From contig CAYZQS010000022.1 of NCBI GenBank assembly GCA_964480735.1, positions 1 through 32,166 on the forward strand: a DNA stretch of 32,166 bases, written 5' to 3'. Made by a program: the position numbers and the translations under genes. Of this stretch, positions 23,309 to 30,359 are shown piece after piece (position 1 is the first letter of the stretch; each line of letters starts with the position of its first letter). Below the pieces are notes generated by a model that ran no database searches, was not told where the DNA came from, and worked only from the letters and a program-made list of their open reading frames with translations. The stretch is from UBA5972 sp964480735 (GTDB lineage: Bacteria; Pseudomonadota; Alphaproteobacteria; Rhodobacterales; Rhodobacteraceae).

Positions 23309-25783
23309 TTATTCAGACACCACCACCGCCGGACGCAGCCGGGTTATCCCCACCGCTGCCGCCCGCGCCAGATCAGGATCAAGCGTCATGGGAATATAGC
23401 CACCACGCCGCCACAGCTGCGCCAGATCATCATAGTGGCGCGACAGCGGATGTCCGCTTTGCCCGGTGGAAATGATAAAAACCGAGGCTTCGGGATCACC
23501 CAAATCGTAAACCCCGCGATACCCGGCGGCGTGCACATTGGCAAACGGCGCGTCTCCGGTGCCACGGGTTTTGCCGCGCATCAGCGTATTGTCCCCGCCG
23601 GACGTGGACTGCCGGATATTGACCAGCCAGCCAAAAAACCGCCGCTGGCCCAAAACCTCGTGGTCCTGAACGGCCTGATGCGCATCCCCCCAGCGCCAGG
23701 ACAGAATGCGGGTGCCGTATTTTTCCGTCAGATCCTGCAAGGACTGATCAAGTGCCGCACGGGCAATGTCTGCGCAGGTTTCCGCTTTTTCCGACTGAAC
23801 CACGTCACACCAGACAGCGGCCCCGTTTATGTCGCGAAACACCCGCTCGATAAACACCGGATCGGCATGGGTAAATTCGCGCACCAGCGGCCCCAGTTCA
23901 TCCTGCGTCAGGCGTTGTTGCAACGCCCGCAGCCACGCGGCAAAAATAAGCGGCTCCGGCAGGTGCTCGTTCATCTGGCCGTTCCAGTCAGCAAGCAGGC
24001 CAAGGGCGGTTTTGCGTCGACGCTCTTGCGTGCCTGTGGCGGCCACACCGTCTTCAAACCACAGGTCCCGCGCAATCAGCGGCAACAACGACCGCGCGCT
24101 GAACGACACCTCGTCCAGCTGCGCCTCGATAAAACTTTCCCGCGTGTGAACCCGCCGGTTTCGCAGCAGCTTTTGCAACCGTTCAATGCGCTGGCTGTCA
24201 CCCCAGTCAAAACTGACATGATCCGGAAACGGCCGGTCCACTGTTTTGTTGTTGGTGTTGGCGATCAACCCGCCGGAGGGGTCAATGATGCGGGGATTGT
24301 TCTCATACGGCAGATACCCCAGCCACTGGTTTTGCGCCCGCCAACCGGCAGTGGGCAGCCGCCCCTGACTTTCGTGATCAACCCGGCGCGCCGGCATCTT
24401 GCCGATCACCTGAAAGCCGATACGGGTCTGATCCACCAGCATCAGGTTCTGCGCCGGTGCAAAATACCCGCGCGTGGCATCTATGGCTGCGGGCACGTCC
24501 TGGGCCTGCATCAGCTGTAAAAGCGCGCTCATGGATGTATCTTTGGGGTCAAGACCGGTCCAGGACAGCGTGGCCACATGACCCTTTGGCGTGATGGCAC
24601 CCAGATTGTAACGACCGGCGGGCAATACCGGACCGTTGTCACTCCAGCGCAGACGTATAGGCACAGGTGCGGCGTCTTTGATCCGGATGACATCCTGTCG
24701 GGTCTGAAATGGCTTAAACCCGGACAGGCCGCGATATTCGTCGGGATTTTGCGGGTTCAGCTCCTCTACAAACAGGTCCTGATCATCCAGATAGGCGGCG
24801 GTGATGCCCCAGCCAAGCCGTTGGCTACGCCCGCTGAACACGGTCGGCATGCCCGGAATGGTTGCCCCGATGACAGCGCCGCTTTTGAGGTTCAGCCGCG
24901 CCAGCATCCAAAGGGACGGCGCTGACAGGGGCATATGGGGATCATTGGCCAGCAGGCTGCCCTCGCGTGCCGCCCGGGTCGGGGCGGCGGCAAACGCATT
25001 GGATGCACCGGCCAGTTGCGGCAGGGGCACCGGATCCAAAAACCGCGATACCGGTTCCGTGTTCCCGGCAAAACGGGGCATGTTCGGAAACAGGCGGCCA
25101 TATTCCGGCAAAGCTGCGGCCCCTGGCCCCGGCGCGTCGGGCAAAATATCGGCCAGCCGGGCCGGCGCAATCAGCAGCGACGTCCGCGCCCGCAGAACCT
25201 CAGACGTGATCTGGGATGACTGGCGCAACGCCATCAGACGCAGGATTGCCAGACTGTCAACCGGCCGCCACGGGGCAATTTTATTGGAAAAAAAGAAAAA
25301 TTCCGGGGCACCGCGACCCAGCGCCTCTTGGCGGACCACTTTCAGCCACGCATTTACACCATCGCTGTAGGCCTGCAGGGCGCTTTTTGCACTATCTGAT
25401 TGAAATTCCAAAGAAACATCAGCCAGATTATAAATATCCAGCCGCCGCAGCAAATCGTCAACGGGCAGGGTTTTAACGCCAAAAATCTCTGATAATCGCC
25501 CCTGGGCTGTGCGGCGCAACACCGTCATCTGCCATAATCTGTCCTGCGCGTGGGCAAATCCAAGGCCAAAATAAACATCCGGGTCAGAAGCGCCAAACAC
25601 ATGCGGCACGTTATGGGTATCGCGCACGATCTCCAGCGGTGCTCTGATGCCTGTGACGGCGCGGGCCATATCATAGTCGGGCAACGAGCGGCTGGCGAGG
25701 TAGTAAATCAGGCCAATTCCCACGGCCATCAGCCCGGCAAAAACCAGAAAAAGCCGCATCAGCCAGCGAAAAACAACCACCAT
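23309..25783 (-). CDS. Penicillin acylase-family Ntn hydrolase
   Basis: Precursor of an N-terminal-nucleophile hydrolase of the penicillin acylase/acyl-homoserine-lactone acylase family, 824 residues. A membrane anchor or signal segment (residues 5-30) suggests export to the periplasm. The alpha part includes IRAPLEIVRDTHNVPHVFGA and GFAHAQDRLWQM, both typical. Cleavage is expected before Ser261 in GASNAFA, making that Ser the beta-chain nucleophile; the motif is usually SNxW or SNAW, here SNAF. The beta part contains SLLANDPHMPLSAPSLW and GLIANTNNK. Substrate cannot be read from sequence. AHL quorum-signal acylation is one option in this family, and beta-lactams or other amides are equally possible. 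The gene is monocistronic and convergent with hflX. Confidence 0.9.
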   Translation of the reverse strand: MVVVFRWLMRLFLVFAGLMAVGIGLIYYLASRSLPDYDMARAVTGIRAPLEIVRDTHNVPHVFGASDPDVYFGLGFAHAQDRLWQMTVLRRTAQGRLSEIFGVKTLPVDDLLRRLDIYNLADVSLEFQSDSAKSALQAYSDGVNAWLKVVRQEALGRGAPEFFFFSNKIAPWRPVDSLAILRLMALRQSSQITSEVLRARTSLLIAPARLADILPDAPGPGAAALPEYGRLFPNMPRFAGNTEPVSRFLDPVPLPQLAGASNAFAAAPTRAAREGSLLANDPHMPLSAPSLWMLARLNLKSGAVIGATIPGMPTVFSGRSQRLGWGITAAYLDDQDLFVEELNPQNPDEYRGLSGFKPFQTRQDVIRIKDAAPVPIRLRWSDNGPVLPAGRYNLGAITPKGHVATLSWTGLDPKDTSMSALLQLMQAQDVPAAIDATRGYFAPAQNLMLVDQTRIGFQVIGKMPARRVDHESQGRLPTAGWRAQNQWLGYLPYENNPRIIDPSGGLIANTNNKTVDRPFPDHVSFDWGDSQRIERLQKLLRNRRVHTRESFIEAQLDEVSFSARSLLPLIARDLWFEDGVAATGTQERRRKTALGLLADWNGQMNEHLPEPLIFAAWLRALQQRLTQDELGPLVREFTHADPVFIERVFRDINGAAVWCDVVQSEKAETCADIARAALDQSLQDLTEKYGTRILSWRWGDAHQAVQDHEVLGQRRFFGWLVNIRQSTSGGDNTLMRGKTRGTGDAPFANVHAAGYRGVYDLGDPEASVFIISTGQSGHPLSRHYDDLAQLWRRGGYIPMTLDPDLARAAAVGITRLRPAVVVSE

Positions 25784-25868
25784 AAACCGTCATCCCATTG
25801 ACGCCCCCGCTATAGCAGGCCACATAATTGAAAACAAATAATCTTGGGTCACTGGGGGGTAAAAAATC

Positions 25869-26732
25869 ATGGCAAAAACGGCGTTTATCGGACTGGGGGT
25901 CATGGGCTATCCGATGGCCGGGCATCTGGCGGCGAATGGTCACGACGTCACGGTTTATAACCGAACCCCCGCCAAAGCCGCAGCGTGGGTTAAACAACAC
26001 GGTGGCGCATCCGCGCCCACGCCAAAAACTGCGGCGCAGGATGCGGATTTTGTATTTTGCTGCGTTGGAAATGATGATGACCTGCGCAGTGTGACACTGG
26101 GCGCAGATGGGGCCTTTGCCGGTGTGAAGGCCGGTGCGGTCTTTGTGGATCACACAACGGTCAGTGCAATTGTCACCCGCGAACTATCCACCCGCGCCGC
26201 AGAACTGGGATTTGCCTACGTGGATGCGCCGGTGTCCGGCGGTCAGGCGGGTGCGGAAAACGGCGCGCTGGGTGTGATGTGCGGCGGTGAACAATCCGCC
26301 TTTGACCGGGCCGAAGCCGTTATTTCGGCGTATGCAAAGGCGTGCAGTCGTATTGGCGACAGCGGTGCCGGGCAATTGGCCAAAATGGTCAATCAGATTT
26401 GTATTGCCGGGTTGCTGCAGGGGCTATCCGAGGGTTTGAAATTTGCCCAAAACGCCGGGCTGGATGGGCGGACCGTTGTTGACGTGATCGCGCATGGGGC
26501 CGCAGGCTCTTGGCAGATGTCCAACCGCTATGAAACCATGCTGGATGATGCGTTTGAACACGGTTTTGCAGTGGACTGGATGCGCAAAGATCTGGGGATT
26601 TGTCTCGAAGAAGCCAAAGCCAACGGGTCCAGCCTGCCGGTGACAGCGCTGGTCGATCAATTTTACGGCGACGTGCAAAACATGGGCGGCAGACGCTGGG
26701 ACACCAGCAGTTTGATCCGCCGGTTGCCTTAA
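25869..26732 (+). CDS. NAD(P)-dependent beta-hydroxyacid dehydrogenase
   Basis: Member of the 3-hydroxyisobutyrate dehydrogenase/tartronate semialdehyde reductase/GLYR family, which oxidises or reduces beta-hydroxyacids or semialdehydes with NAD(P). The 287 residues contain the dinucleotide fold IGLGVMGYPMAGHLA (7-21) with NRT at 31-33 (Asn-Arg after the second strand, often linked to NADP preference), the substrate loop DAPVSGGQAGAENG (119-132), and the catalytic Lys172 in GQLAKMVNQ. The length is typical. The substrate is unknown because no valine-degradation or glyoxylate genes adjoin it. The gene is divergent from the acylase gene and is followed by a palindromic repeat and ssrA on the other strand. 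Confidence 0.9.
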   Translation: MAKTAFIGLGVMGYPMAGHLAANGHDVTVYNRTPAKAAAWVKQHGGASAPTPKTAAQDADFVFCCVGNDDDLRSVTLGADGAFAGVKAGAVFVDHTTVSAIVTRELSTRAAELGFAYVDAPVSGGQAGAENGALGVMCGGEQSAFDRAEAVISAYAKACSRIGDSGAGQLAKMVNQICIAGLLQGLSEGLKFAQNAGLDGRTVVDVIAHGAAGSWQMSNRYETMLDDAFEHGFAVDWMRKDLGICLEEAKANGSSLPVTALVDQFYGDVQNMGGRRWDTSSLIRRLP

Positions 26733-26741
26733 AGCGCTAGA

Positions 26742-26785
26742 GCGCAATCCGAAAACTGGGCACCGGTTTTCGGAATAAATTGCGC
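26742..26785. repeat. Intergenic palindromic (REP-like) element
   Basis: Two nested inverted repeats: GCGCAAT (26742-26748) with ATTGCGC (26779-26785), and CCGAAAAC (26749-26756) with GTTTTCGG (26766-26773), around a 9-base loop and a 5-base bulge. It starts ten bases after the dehydrogenase stop. The layout and the GCGCAATCCG...TTGCGC ends resemble the mobile intergenic palindromes scattered through rhizobial and other alphaproteobacterial genomes. No second copy is present in this window. It may also act as an RNA 3' hairpin for the dehydrogenase. Confidence 0.65.
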
Positions 26786-26801
26786 GCAAGATCAAAAGGA
26801 T

Positions 26802-26841
26802 AGAGCCGCTCGGCTGAGTCAGAAAAAAAGGATGCGGCTCT
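26802..26841. repeat. Second inverted repeat next to the REP-like element
   Basis: AGAGCCGC (26802-26809) and GCGGCTCT (26834-26841) form an 8-bp stem around a 24-base loop containing a run of seven A (seven T on the minus strand). It may be the other half of a composite palindromic element with the repeat just upstream, or a terminator region for the leftward ssrA transcript. Confidence 0.45.
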
Positions 26842-26924
26842 TGATGCCTGATTAAACGCAAACCAAATTATATCCGCAAAACCAGCTCCTACACTCACAG
26901 ATCAGACAAATTTGAGAATAAGTG

Positions 26925-27231
26925 CAGGCTTCTGTTGCCAGGTGCCTGCGAACCCCGCTTAGGCCAGCAAAGGCCTAAGACTAAGTTTTCGATATTTCGA
27001 ACTGCTTACGCAGCCAGAGCCATCGGAGCTTTGTTGTCATTTGCAACTAGCTTAATTGGGTCGATAACAGCGACACCGCACCGGGCAAAAGCTAACATCT
27101 TTAGACGTCCGTCGATCCTGTTTCGACCCCGTGATCGCCAAATGAGCGATTTTGGTGGAGTCGCCGGGTACCGCCCCCGGGTCCGATCCGTTTATTACAT
27201 GCGCGTTTATCACCATAGTTCCCAAGGGAAC
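26925..27231 (-). ncRNA. ssrA: tmRNA, circularly permuted two-piece form
   Basis: Transfer-messenger RNA that frees stalled ribosomes and tags the unfinished protein. On the minus strand the order is permuted, as in alphaproteobacteria. The acceptor piece comes first: T-arm CCGGGGGCGGTACCCGG followed by CGACTCCACCA, with the CCA end at 27155-27153. A 22-base intervening segment (27152-27131) holds an ATCGC/GCGAT hairpin. The coding piece then begins GGGGTCG at 27130. GGGGTCG pairs with CGACTCC over seven positions (one G-U) to form the acceptor stem. The coding piece carries the tag frame and further hairpins (CTTAGGCC/GGCCTAAG, GCAGGC/GCCTGC). The outer ends, about 27231 and 26925, are estimates. 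Confidence 0.92.
27006..27044 (-). other. tmRNA tag reading frame (ANDNKAPMALAA)
   Basis: The resume codon is GCA at 27044-27042 and the stop is TAA at 27008-27006, giving the twelve-residue tag ANDNKAPMALAA. The AND start and ALAA end are the standard adaptor and protease recognition parts. The tag is of the short kind seen in Rhodobacteraceae rather than the longer ANDNNAE type of other alphaproteobacteria. Confidence 0.93.
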
Positions 27232-27237
27232 GACACA

Positions 27238-27266
27238 AACATATTGCACCTGCCTATTCAATTCAA
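27238..27266 (-). promoter_or_regulatory. Candidate ssrA promoter
   Basis: On the minus strand TTGAAT (27266-27261) and TATGTT (27243-27238) are spaced 17 bases apart, predicting a start near 27231, shortly before the acceptor piece. It lies just past the stop of the last VWA gene (27277). Each box matches the sigma-70 consensus at four of six positions. Confidence 0.4.
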
Positions 27267-27276
27267 GGGTGTCAGG

Positions 27277-28017
27277 CTAACCGTTGTCGCCGGGGTGTCG
27301 GATTTCTGACACGGCAATACTAAGTTCGCGCAGCAATTTTCGCCGCATGGCCTCCTGAAAATCCGCAAATCCCAGCGCTGTTTGGATAAAGGCGTTGGCG
27401 CCGAAAATCACCTCTTCAAGGTAATAGCCGGGCAGATCACCCGGCCGATAGTCGGTAATCTGGTTAACGATGGCAGCATCGCTGTCGATGACCAGCCCGT
27501 TGATGGTCGCGGATTGGAAAATCGCGTCTTTGTGGGCCAGCCGGGGAAAAAATCCGTCATTGTTTTTGCCGTCGCCTGAAATATCAAGCGTCAGCGTCCA
27601 GCAATCCGGGGCCCGCGCCAGCAGTCTGCCGCCATATCGAATGGCGTGGCCAAGGGCGGTTGAGCGGGTGATGGGGCTGTGGTGCCGCGCCTGCAAAACC
27701 GCTGCAATCTCTTGCAAATCTGTGTCACTTTTGATCAATCGCCAGTCCACAATCAGGTTTTGGTCGGATTGGCTTGACCATTCGTAAACCGCCAGCGCAA
27801 CCGGTGCCGAGGGCTGCGAAAACAGCAGCGTCCGCACTTCGGCATCCAGTAAAGCAAGGGCCAGACCGCCCATTTGCAGTTTATACTCCTGAGGATCAAC
27901 CGAGGACGACACATCCAGACCCAAAGCCAGCGCCTGACGACACGCGGCATTTGCCGTGCCTGCCGATCCGGCGGCCAGTATCAGAAACGCCGCTCTGAAA
28001 AATCGCTGGGAAATCAT
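27277..28017 (-). CDS. Secreted VWA-domain protein (DUF1194 type), copy 1 of 4
   Basis: Exported protein of 246 residues with a von Willebrand factor A fold; biochemical role unknown. A Sec signal peptide ends near NAA-C (residues 1-25). The mature start CRQALALGLDVSSSVD contains the metal-site motif DxSxS, with the matching Thr in ITRSTALG and Asp in LDISGDGKNN. A second Cys (PDCWTLTLD) probably forms a disulfide with the first. The C-terminus reads FIQTALGFADFQEAMRRKLL then RELSIAVSE. No C-terminal membrane anchor is visible. Last of four tandem homologues, six bases after copy 2, with ssrA immediately downstream on the same strand. VWA domains with an intact metal site usually bind a protein ligand; that is inference here. 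Confidence 0.85.
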   Translation of the reverse strand: MISQRFFRAAFLILAAGSAGTANAACRQALALGLDVSSSVDPQEYKLQMGGLALALLDAEVRTLLFSQPSAPVALAVYEWSSQSDQNLIVDWRLIKSDTDLQEIAAVLQARHHSPITRSTALGHAIRYGGRLLARAPDCWTLTLDISGDGKNNDGFFPRLAHKDAIFQSATINGLVIDSDAAIVNQITDYRPGDLPGYYLEEVIFGANAFIQTALGFADFQEAMRRKLLRELSIAVSEIRHPGDNG

Positions 28018-28023
28018 TGTGAT

Positions 28024-28770
28024 TTACCCGTCCCCCCGCCGGTCATTTTGGCTTGCGCCTGAAACAGCCATGTTCAACTCGCGCAACAGTTTTTCACGCA
28101 TGCTTTGCGCATAATCGTTATAACCAACAGCGGTTTGCACAAATGCCCCCGCGCCGTGGATCACCTCGTCGCGGTAATATGACGACAGTTCCGAAACGTC
28201 GTTGTCCGCGATCTGATCCCCGCCGGTAACATCCGCACCAATCACCAGCCCGTTGATGACTGCGGTGGCATAAACCGGATGGGTTTTGGCCGCCTTTGGC
28301 CTGTGACCATCGTTGCTTTTGCCATCCCCGGAAATATCCAGCGTTTGCTGCCAGCAAACAGGTGCACGCGCCAGCAGATTGGCACCATAGGTCAACGCCG
28401 CGCCCAGGGCCGTTGGGCGGGCACCCGTTGCCGGCAGTCTGCCCTTCAATGTGGCGGCGACGTCCTGTAAATCCTGCGGGCTTTGGATCAGCCGCCAGTC
28501 TGTGATCAGGTTCTGGTTAAACCTGCCACTCCAGTCAAATATGGCCAACGCCACCGGGGCGGATGGTTGCGCCAGCAAAACCGCCTGCACGTCCTTGTCA
28601 AGCAACGCCCCGGCCAGCCCACCCAGCTGCAGCGCGTATTCCTGACTGTCAACAGAGCTTGAAACATCCAACCCCAGCGCCAACGCCTGACGGCAATTCG
28701 CGCGTACCGATTGCGCCATGCCGCAGACAGCAACCAAAGCCGCAATCAGCGATAAACGCGGAACGCTCAC
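28024..28770 (-). CDS. Secreted VWA-domain protein (DUF1194 type), copy 2 of 4
   Basis: A 248-residue paralogue of the flanking genes, with a Sec signal peptide (LSLIAALVAVCGMAQSVRA, about 6-24). The mature start NCRQALALGLDVSSSVD is nearly identical to copies 1 and 3. The metal site is complete: DVSSS, Thr in RPTALGAAL, Asp in LDISGDGKSN. The paired cysteine is in PVCWQQTLD. The C-terminal part, IHGAGAFVQTAVGYNDYAQS followed by MREKLLRELNMAVS, matches the others. The start is a GTG at 28770, seven bases from the copy 3 stop; copy 1 starts six bases after its own stop. Function unknown. The acidic and loop regions between the conserved blocks differ from its neighbours, which would suit different ligands. 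Confidence 0.85.
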   Translation of the reverse strand: MSVPRLSLIAALVAVCGMAQSVRANCRQALALGLDVSSSVDSQEYALQLGGLAGALLDKDVQAVLLAQPSAPVALAIFDWSGRFNQNLITDWRLIQSPQDLQDVAATLKGRLPATGARPTALGAALTYGANLLARAPVCWQQTLDISGDGKSNDGHRPKAAKTHPVYATAVINGLVIGADVTGGDQIADNDVSELSSYYRDEVIHGAGAFVQTAVGYNDYAQSMREKLLRELNMAVSGASQNDRRGDG

Positions 28771-28776
28771 ATTGAC

Positions 28777-29535
28777 CTACCCATCGGGCACGAATTCAAT
28801 TGGCCCGACCCGGGAAACAGCGATCTGTAGCTCGCGCAGCAATTTTTCAGTCATCGCGGCACCGTAATCCTCGTATCCTCGCGCAACCTGAACAAAAGAG
28901 CCGGGACCGTGTATGACCTGCAGTTTGAAATAGTTGACCATTTCGGTCACCCGGGCGTGGGTTCTGTCCTGGCCTGATCCTTCGGGCGAGCCAATGATCA
29001 GCCCGTTGACCGTCGCCTGCCCGTAAACCGGATGCAGTTTGGCCAGCAGCGGTCCGTAGCCTTCGTTGTTTTTGCCGTCTGCCGATATATCCAGCGTCAA
29101 TTGCCAGCATTCGGGCGACTGGGTTAACAGATTGGCCCCATAGGTGATGGCGCGGCCCATTGCTGTCAGGCTGGTGCGCACGAAAACTTTCTTGTTCAAA
29201 AACAAATCAACCACCCGTTGAATGTCTGCCGGCCCTTTAATCAATTGCCAATCCATCAACAGTTTCTGGTCGTTGTGACCGCCCCATTCAAAAACCGCAA
29301 CCGCAACCGGCGTGCCGGGTGAGGCCAGCAAAATCTCCTGCACGTCACGGTTCAAAAATGCTTCGGCCAGCCCTTTCATCTGCTGGTCGTATTCCTTGCG
29401 GTCAACAGAGGAAGACACATCCAGTCCAAGCGCCAGCGCCTGTCTGCAGGCCGTCTGCGCGGTGACGGGGGCCACAAGGACAGCCAAAACAGCCAAAATC
29501 AGCGCTTGCGAACAAATGCGGGGCAGCGAAATCAC
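28777..29535 (-). CDS. Secreted VWA-domain protein (DUF1194 type), copy 3 of 4
   Basis: A 252-residue paralogue with a Sec signal peptide (ALILAVLAVLVAPVTAQ, about 11-27). The mature start ACRQALALGLDVSSSVD shares 16 identical residues with copies 1 and 2. Metal-site residues are DVSSS, Thr in LTAMGRAI and Asp in LDISADGKNN; the partner cysteine is in PECWQLTLD. It is the most charged of the three close copies (KKVFVRT, SGQDRTHARV). The GTG start at 29535 overlaps the copy 4 stop as GTGA, so the two are translationally coupled. Function unknown. Confidence 0.85.
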   Translation of the reverse strand: MISLPRICSQALILAVLAVLVAPVTAQTACRQALALGLDVSSSVDRKEYDQQMKGLAEAFLNRDVQEILLASPGTPVAVAVFEWGGHNDQKLLMDWQLIKGPADIQRVVDLFLNKKVFVRTSLTAMGRAITYGANLLTQSPECWQLTLDISADGKNNEGYGPLLAKLHPVYGQATVNGLIIGSPEGSGQDRTHARVTEMVNYFKLQVIHGPGSFVQVARGYEDYGAAMTEKLLRELQIAVSRVGPIEFVPDG

Positions 29536-30245
29536 AGCGGCTGTACCGGTTTGTTGGCGGTCGGGGCTTCTGACAGGCTGGGCGGCAGTTCGCGCAATAA
29601 CTTCTTCAAAATAGCGCGGGGAAAATCGTCAAACCCGTCGGCAATTTCAACGAACGACAAAGGGCCGATGGCCATTTCATCGCGGTAAAACGGCAAAGGG
29701 TCAGGCCGGTCGCCGCGAATAACCAACCCGTTTATGGTAATGCCCTCCGCCGTCAGGGCCGCCGCCACTTTTAATGCCTCAACGCCGGTATTTTTCACCC
29801 CGTCACCGGCGATGTCGATGACCTGACGGCGGCAATTGACTGCGTTGTCACGCAGCAATCCGGCTGAAAACACCAGCGCGTTGCCGGGGGCGGTCAGATC
29901 AAACCGGTAGGCCCGGCGCATGTCTTCAACCTCTGCCGCGAAGGCCGCAACACTGGCGGCTGAATTTAACCAGCGCCAGGGCACCACCTGTTTTTGCTGG
30001 GTTGCGCTGCTCCACTCGACCACCGTCACCATCAACCCGCCGTCCAGCCAGCCAATAATCTCGATCACGTCGTCAGAACGAAAAGCGTCCGCCGTGCCTT
30101 TTTGCAGCAGGCGAAATTCTGTCGGGTTGACCGAGCGGGACACGTCAATGGCCAGAACCAATTCCAGCTCGCATTGGGTCTGGGCCTGCACCGGGGTGAC
30201 CGCAAAGATCAGCGGTAATAATTTTGCCGGAATGGATGAGCGCAC
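29532..30245 (-). CDS. Secreted VWA-domain protein (DUF1194 type), copy 4, divergent member
   Basis: First gene of the four-gene array by transcription order and clearly the most divergent. The preferred start is the GTG at 30245, giving 237 residues with a clean signal peptide (MRSSIPAKLLPLIFAVTPVQ, then AQ) and AAAGG eight bases upstream; a GTG at 30275 adds ten residues. The mature start CELELVLAIDVSRSVN keeps DxSxS and the cysteine. Thr in DLTAPGNAL and Asp in IDIAGDGVKN complete the metal site, and the second cysteine is in VNCRRQVID. TINGLVIRGD and FVEIADGFDDFPRAILKKLL align with the other copies. Its stop overlaps copy 3. The separation from the other three suggests an older duplication and perhaps a distinct role. 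Confidence 0.83.
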   Translation of the reverse strand: MRSSIPAKLLPLIFAVTPVQAQTQCELELVLAIDVSRSVNPTEFRLLQKGTADAFRSDDVIEIIGWLDGGLMVTVVEWSSATQQKQVVPWRWLNSAASVAAFAAEVEDMRRAYRFDLTAPGNALVFSAGLLRDNAVNCRRQVIDIAGDGVKNTGVEALKVAAALTAEGITINGLVIRGDRPDPLPFYRDEMAIGPLSFVEIADGFDDFPRAILKKLLRELPPSLSEAPTANKPVQPL

Positions 30246-30267
30246 AGTCAAAGCCTTTGGGTCATGA

Positions 30268-30320
30268 AACTGCACTATGTGTGATCAGGGGATTACCTGT
30301 CAAATCACCGTTTTGACAGG
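30268..30320 (-). promoter_or_regulatory. Candidate promoter with inverted repeat for the VWA gene array
   Basis: CCTGTCAAA (30296-30304) and TTTGACAGG (30312-30320) form a 9-bp inverted repeat with a 7-base spacer. On the minus strand the arm nearest the genes contains a perfect TTGACA -35 box, followed 18 bases later by CATAGT (about four of six matches to the -10 consensus) and then the copy 4 start. A repressor bound to the repeat would cover the promoter. The alternative is a T-less terminator hairpin after the flavin monooxygenase gene. Confidence 0.4.
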
Positions 30321-30359
30321 CAATCTGGCGCGGGCTTTCTGCTGCGCAGCGCACCTTGT

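Noticed and set aside
26935..27309. A 124-codon open frame on the plus strand through the ssrA region.
   Set aside because: It runs antisense across the tmRNA and its sequence is explained by RNA structure; no ribosome site and no recognisable protein.
27277..30245. The tandem VWA array as a CRISPR-like or phage-tail repeat locus.
   Set aside because: The repetition is at whole-gene level with signal peptides and no short direct repeats; nothing phage-like adjoins.
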